NCBI RefSeq assembly: GCF_022965805.1
Contig: NC_133104.1
Location: 40,282,682 to 40,346,681 of the forward strand
Source: Primulina eburnea
Lineage: Eukaryota > Streptophyta > Magnoliopsida > Lamiales > Gesneriaceae
Direction: 5' to 3'
DNA length: 64,000 nucleotides
Below the pieces are notes generated by a model. It did no database searches, was not told where the DNA came from, and saw only the letters and a program-made list of their open reading frames with translations. The translations under genes and the position numbers were made by a program. Each line of letters opens with the position of its first letter. Positions within the stretch are counted from its first letter, which is position 1. Below, piece after piece: positions 59,765 to 64,000 of this stretch.

Positions 59765-61100
59765 CGGTGTATACCTAAGAGTAAAAAAGTACTGAGAAGG
59801 GATATTGAAGAAGAATTGAAACTTATGAAAAACAGCAATCAAAGAAACAGCAATTTCATAAAAATATAGGAAAATACCATCATGAATCCATCAAGGCACT
59901 ACAACTACATCCCACAAAAAATGTTCAATGGTCTATCCTATATGTACCCTAGTTCATCATTCACATTTCAATTCCTATGTTTCAACATGATACTTATCAA
60001 GTTCACAATCTGAGTTCTTAAACAACCACGCCAAGATGAAAAATATGAAATACAAATGATTGAATGAACCAAAAGGCTATATCTTCGAATTAACATTGAT
60101 ATTCAGGTATTGGTTAGTCTCGAGCTTGTTTAGCAATGACTAAAGGAAAACAAAAAACAAGCCTCTGTGCACAATCACTGATGTGGATTGTCCGTCAAGT
60201 TGAAATACGATGACATTTTATAACATGTGGCCTATTATGTACCAATTTACTAAACTTCACCATAGTGCAGTTACACCAAAACTAAAATAACAAAGGGCTA
60301 AGACGGATCTTTTCAAACAAAGACCCGAAATGCTATAGAATTTTAACCACTCTTCCATAAATATCGGCGCAAAAAGCCAAAACCATACTTAGGTTACAGG
60401 GTATGCATTCTAATTCAACAAGTTCTAGATATTAATAAATAAATTGCAACCCACGTAAGAAAAAACTAAAAGAAAAAAGACAAATGTCCTACGAGACAGA
60501 ACAAAAGAAAGTGAAGTCCAGAGATAAGTACTGCAATACAGGGACATAAATAATACCCACATTTAACGAAAACTCGACAGATCATGTCCATGTTGAAGGT
60601 TAGAAACTATCGTAAAGTAAAACTAGTATACTACTGTACAACAAAAATAAGAAAGAAACTTAAAGACAGGGAAACTAACACATCTCAAAACCCTAATCGA
60701 ATGCTAATAGGAAAAGAACTCATCTTGGTCCCTAAAAAGAAGAAGAAACAAAAAGTTTCGTAATTTCTAACGCAGAATCAGCTCAATCTTCTACAAACAC
60801 GATTCCTTCCACAATATACGAAAACCCTCAATTTCACCGACATATAACCCTCCATTTTCAAGCATCTATAGAATAGTAAACGAAACCCCGAAACCCATTA
60901 CCTACATCTCCGCTTTTTCTATCAAAAACCAGAAAAATATAAATACCAAATATTCAAAGGCCTCGACGATACTGTTATGAAAAACAAGAGGAAATGAAGA
61001 ATACCAGAAGAAGTAAGTGTAGAGACGCTGCCTCCCTCCATCCGGGGACGAAATCCTCACCAACTTAATCCCAATTGAACGACCACACCTTCCTTCATAA
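59765..61100 (-). other. 5' UTR intron and first non-coding exon of the Agenet gene
   Basis: Upstream of the ATG the minus strand has a pyrimidine-rich acceptor (TTTACTCTTAG, near 59777). A plausible donor (TCTG|GTATTC) lies near 61006, followed upstream by a GC-richer stretch likely to hold the transcription start. No other gene is seen. Confidence 0.5.
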
Positions 61101-62350
61101 CCCTAGCCGAGAACACTCCAAACTCCTCAGTAGACTCCAAATTCACCCAACGGCGTTGTTCTACTCCTCAACCTTTACACCCCTGGGCGCGGCACGTACA
61201 TACAAACATTTGTATGTATACAAAGAGAGAGTCCCGTTTTGTTTCTTTACGAGAGGAAACGAGTTTTTTTTTTTCATTTACGAAGAAATTGTGAATACGG
61301 GCGAACGCGACTGAATTTCAGACATGGGAAGGGTATTCTCGGGATAATAAAAATGATGATCAACGTGTCTGAATCCAATTGGATGGCGCCTTGAAAGATC
61401 CAATCAGGCTTGGGTTTTAAGCAAATCACGAGGGGCAATGAATTCAGATAGGTATGCACACGTTTGGTACCATTCGATTTCATTACACTAAACAAAATTA
61501 GGTTTTGTCTCATACATAATAATTAATAATAAATATTTTTTATTAAATAAATTGAATATCACTTGTTTTTTTCAATATATATATATGTATAATGAAATTT
61601 TTATATATTAATTCAATTAACATGATAATTTATGGATAAATTAATGCATTTTTAAATTAATAAAATGTCGTAGTCTCAACATTATTAATTTATATTGGTT
61701 TTAGTGTGTATTAAATGACAAGTTTTTTTCGATATAATCTATATGAAATACAAAGTCGAAATCTTTCAAGTTATTTTGGGATTTTATTGCATTTTAGGTT
61801 TACAAAAATTATATCGAATAAAATAAATTTATGTTTTCATAATCATCATATATCTGTTCATCAGCATCAAATTCAAAGATTCACATAGACAGATAAAAAG
61901 AGGTGACTTTGCCTCAATTATAGAGTTTTTTTGTTTTTTTTTTTGCATATCAGGGAATAGGCAAATTTTATAACACACATTTAAAATGATACTGAGAAAA
62001 CAAATTGAATACAATTATATACACTAAATAGAGATACAAAAGAATTTATTAAATGTAAAAAATAGATTATATATTTCAGAAAAACAAAAAAAAACATAAA
62101 TTCTATAATTAATGGTGCTTTGGTATTGAAAATTTGGGAACTTATTAGGGCTCTTGGTTTTCTATCTATTTAGCATATGCTGAGAACGACTGAAGAACAA
62201 GACATCATCTAGCTCAAAAAATTTGTGTATCTATAAGGAACATAGAATGGCACAGTAATGGTTGTCCTATTTGATTTGATGCTATTGTAACTAAGTACTT
62301 ATTATCTTAGTTTTAATAAATCTGTTTTTATTATTAAAAAAAACAGATAG
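61101..62350. other. Intergenic region upstream of the Agenet gene
   Basis: Contains the presumed promoter of the minus-strand Agenet gene at the left, then AT-rich sequence with poly(T) and AT runs. No gene is identified. Confidence 0.5.
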
Positions 62351-63091
62351 AGTAGGTCTCATATGCAGTGTTCTAAAAAGCTCGCTTAAGCCTCGCTTAA
62401 GCTCGCTTAAGCTTGAAGCTTGGAAAAAACGTCCCGCTTCGGAGAAAGCGTAAAAAAGCAGTCAAACTGTAGTTTGACCGAATTAAGCATAATTAAGGTG
62501 TTTAATTAAGCGTGTTTAACCACAATTAATCGCATCTATTAATTTTTTTATTTTGAAGGTAATAAATTAGGTTTATAATTTCGATGTTTATTTTTTAATT
62601 TTAATTATGATTAAGCGTGTCTGATAATGATTTGACAAATATTTAATATTTTTAATGTGTTATAGTTGCAAAAACAAATTAAGATGGTAATTTTGATATT
62701 TTATGATTTTATAAATATGAGAATTAATGCATCAGACATAAAATTCATCATATTTATGTATTATTTTATTTATTTATTGGTTTGAGATAATTACAATTAC
62801 ACTGAATATAAAAAACGCTTTTTCACGCTTAAGCATGTGCTAATCTCGCTTAAGCTTGAAAAGCTTGAAGCTCGACATTCACGCTTCGGGGCGCTTCACG
62901 CTTTTTAGAACCTTGCTCATATGAGACCGTCTCACGGATTTTAATATGTGAGACGGGTCAACCCTACCCATATTTACAATAAAAAGTAATACTCTTAGCA
63001 TAAAAAGTAATACTTTTTCATGGATGACCCAAATAAAAGATCGGTCTCACAAATAAAACCCGTGAGACCGTCTCACACAAGTTTTTGCCAA
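62351..63091 (-). repeat. ~180-bp dispersed repeat, copy 6, split by a MITE
   Basis: Outer pieces 62351-62365 and 62924-63091 form one copy: AGTAGGTCTCATATG then AGACCGTCTCACGGATTTT, GGGTCAACCCTACCCATATT, and the end CGTGAGACCGTCTCACACAA with GTTTTTGCC. The 550-bp MITE sits in its palindromic end. Confidence 0.8.
62366..62915. mobile_element. hAT-type MITE, 550 bp
   Basis: Terminal inverted repeats CAGTGTTCTAAAAAGC (left) and CAAGGTTCTAAAAAGC (minus strand at the right). 8-bp target duplication CTCATATG on both sides (62358-62365, 62916-62923). Subterminal CGCTTAAGCTTGAAGCT motifs are inverted between the ends. It encodes nothing. The 8-bp duplication and CA(G/A)(T/G)G ends fit the hAT superfamily. 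Confidence 0.88.
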
Positions 63092-64000
63092 ACAGATATA
63101 TTCCTCAAGTGATGCCCAATTATACTACAAACAAAACTTGTATAATTAAAATCTTTCTAATTCACAATGAATCAGTATCAAACATTTTAATTATGTTAAT
63201 AAAAATATGAATAATTTAGCATGGCTCGATCAAACAGGTAACTTCCATTGAGTCCAGTTCAACTATATTACAAACAAAGCTTATATAATTAAAGTCTTTT
63301 CAAATTCATTACCGACTAAATATTGAACATTTTCGTTATATTATTTTTCAGCAAACAGCCGAGTACCATCCCATTTTTAAATCTATGACATTGAAATCCA
63401 TTTTTCTTTGAAAATGTGAACTGTTCTTTTCTAGGAACTTACCATATTCCCTCATATGATTTAAATTAATTCAATATCGATTCTCTTAAGATCATGTCAC
63501 GTACCTTCGGAAAAATCAAGCGAACATATATTTAATAGGCAGGCTTGTTTTTGTAGTCCCGTCTGTTGTAACAAATCGGCCACAAATTTAGATTCGAAAC
63601 TCAAATCAAGATGTTTTATGATATTAAAGTCTCTTCTTTTTTTTCTTTTTTTTTTCTGAGCAGATTCTCCTAAATAACAATCTGAAAAATCATCCTTAAT
63701 TCAGATCAGTTATCTTGAAAATGTTGATCTATTGGAATAAATTATCTATCCAAATCTTCCCAGTTTACAAAACTTCTTTTCATAATTCTATGAATCAAAC
63801 ACGAAATCGGGTAAATTGAAATCATAAGTTCGGATCTCTCATACAATGGACCATACAAGTAATAGACATCTTCAAAAATTAAAATGGCTCAAGAAACTTT
63901 GTGAAACACTCTCGCAAGTTCTATGTGTTAAGATTAGAATTTGGACCTAACTCAATCCCAAAAGCTAGCTCAAGGAGAAAGATTGTCCAAGCCTATATAT
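63092..64000. other. Right-hand intergenic end of the window
   Basis: AT-rich sequence without a recognisable exon, RNA gene or transposon on either strand. A CAAACAAAACTTGTATAATT-type motif occurs twice (near 63127 and 63272), suggesting a small local duplication. Confidence 0.4.

Overview
This window looks like nuclear DNA of a dicot plant. Genes have many short exons with GT-AG (and some GC-AG) introns, the proteins belong to land-plant families (PLS-class PPR, WAT1/UMAMIT transporter, plant matrixin, NFD6-like, Agenet protein G2484-1), and the gaps are AT-rich and full of nested plant transposons. A recurrent ~180-bp repeat carrying GTGAGACCGTCTCAC palindromes reminds me of Lamiales genomes, but that placement is only an inference. 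Exon models are manual: splice sites and phases were read from the sequence, without transcripts.

Layout. 1-2412 (+): 3' part of a gene with a thioredoxin-like CxxC segment followed by an AlgH/UPF0301 (DUF179) domain. 2924-5021 (-): seven-exon WAT1-related transporter. 5748-8368: probable non-autonomous Helitron, ending 160 bp before an intronless PPR gene (8529-10283, +). 10998-22929 (-): complete Ty3/gypsy retrotransposon of the Tat lineage, with 750-bp LTRs that look identical, 5-bp target duplication ACATA, an intact 1734-codon gag-pol with a second (archaeal-type) RNase H, two minisatellite arrays of 71 and 68 bp, and an antisense intron-containing gene with its own TATA box that is now broken. 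24479-27238 (-): small NFD6-like mitochondrial-type gene. 28447-38026: older solo LTR split by a younger 7.9-kb element of the same broad family in opposite orientation, which carries gag but no pol (TR-GAG type). 39153-40256 (-): intronless matrix metalloproteinase. 43025-59764 (-): 14-coding-exon Agenet-domain gene (G2484-1 type, 2031 codons by my model); its 6.5-kb second coding intron holds a decayed LINE, which itself contains a solo LTR and a second inverted LINE. 61.1-64 kb: intergenic, with a hAT-type MITE nested in a copy of the ~180-bp repeat.

The host genes are unrelated and form no operon or cluster. The most informative part is the mobile fraction: four separate 5-bp LTR-element target duplications (ACATA, GTATG, CGAAC, ATTTA) and one 8-bp hAT duplication (CTCATATG) can be read directly, so insertion order can be reconstructed. 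The best candidate for an unusual system is the Tat element: a sense gag-pol gene and an antisense, intron-bearing gene converge on a minisatellite block inside one very young retrotransposon.
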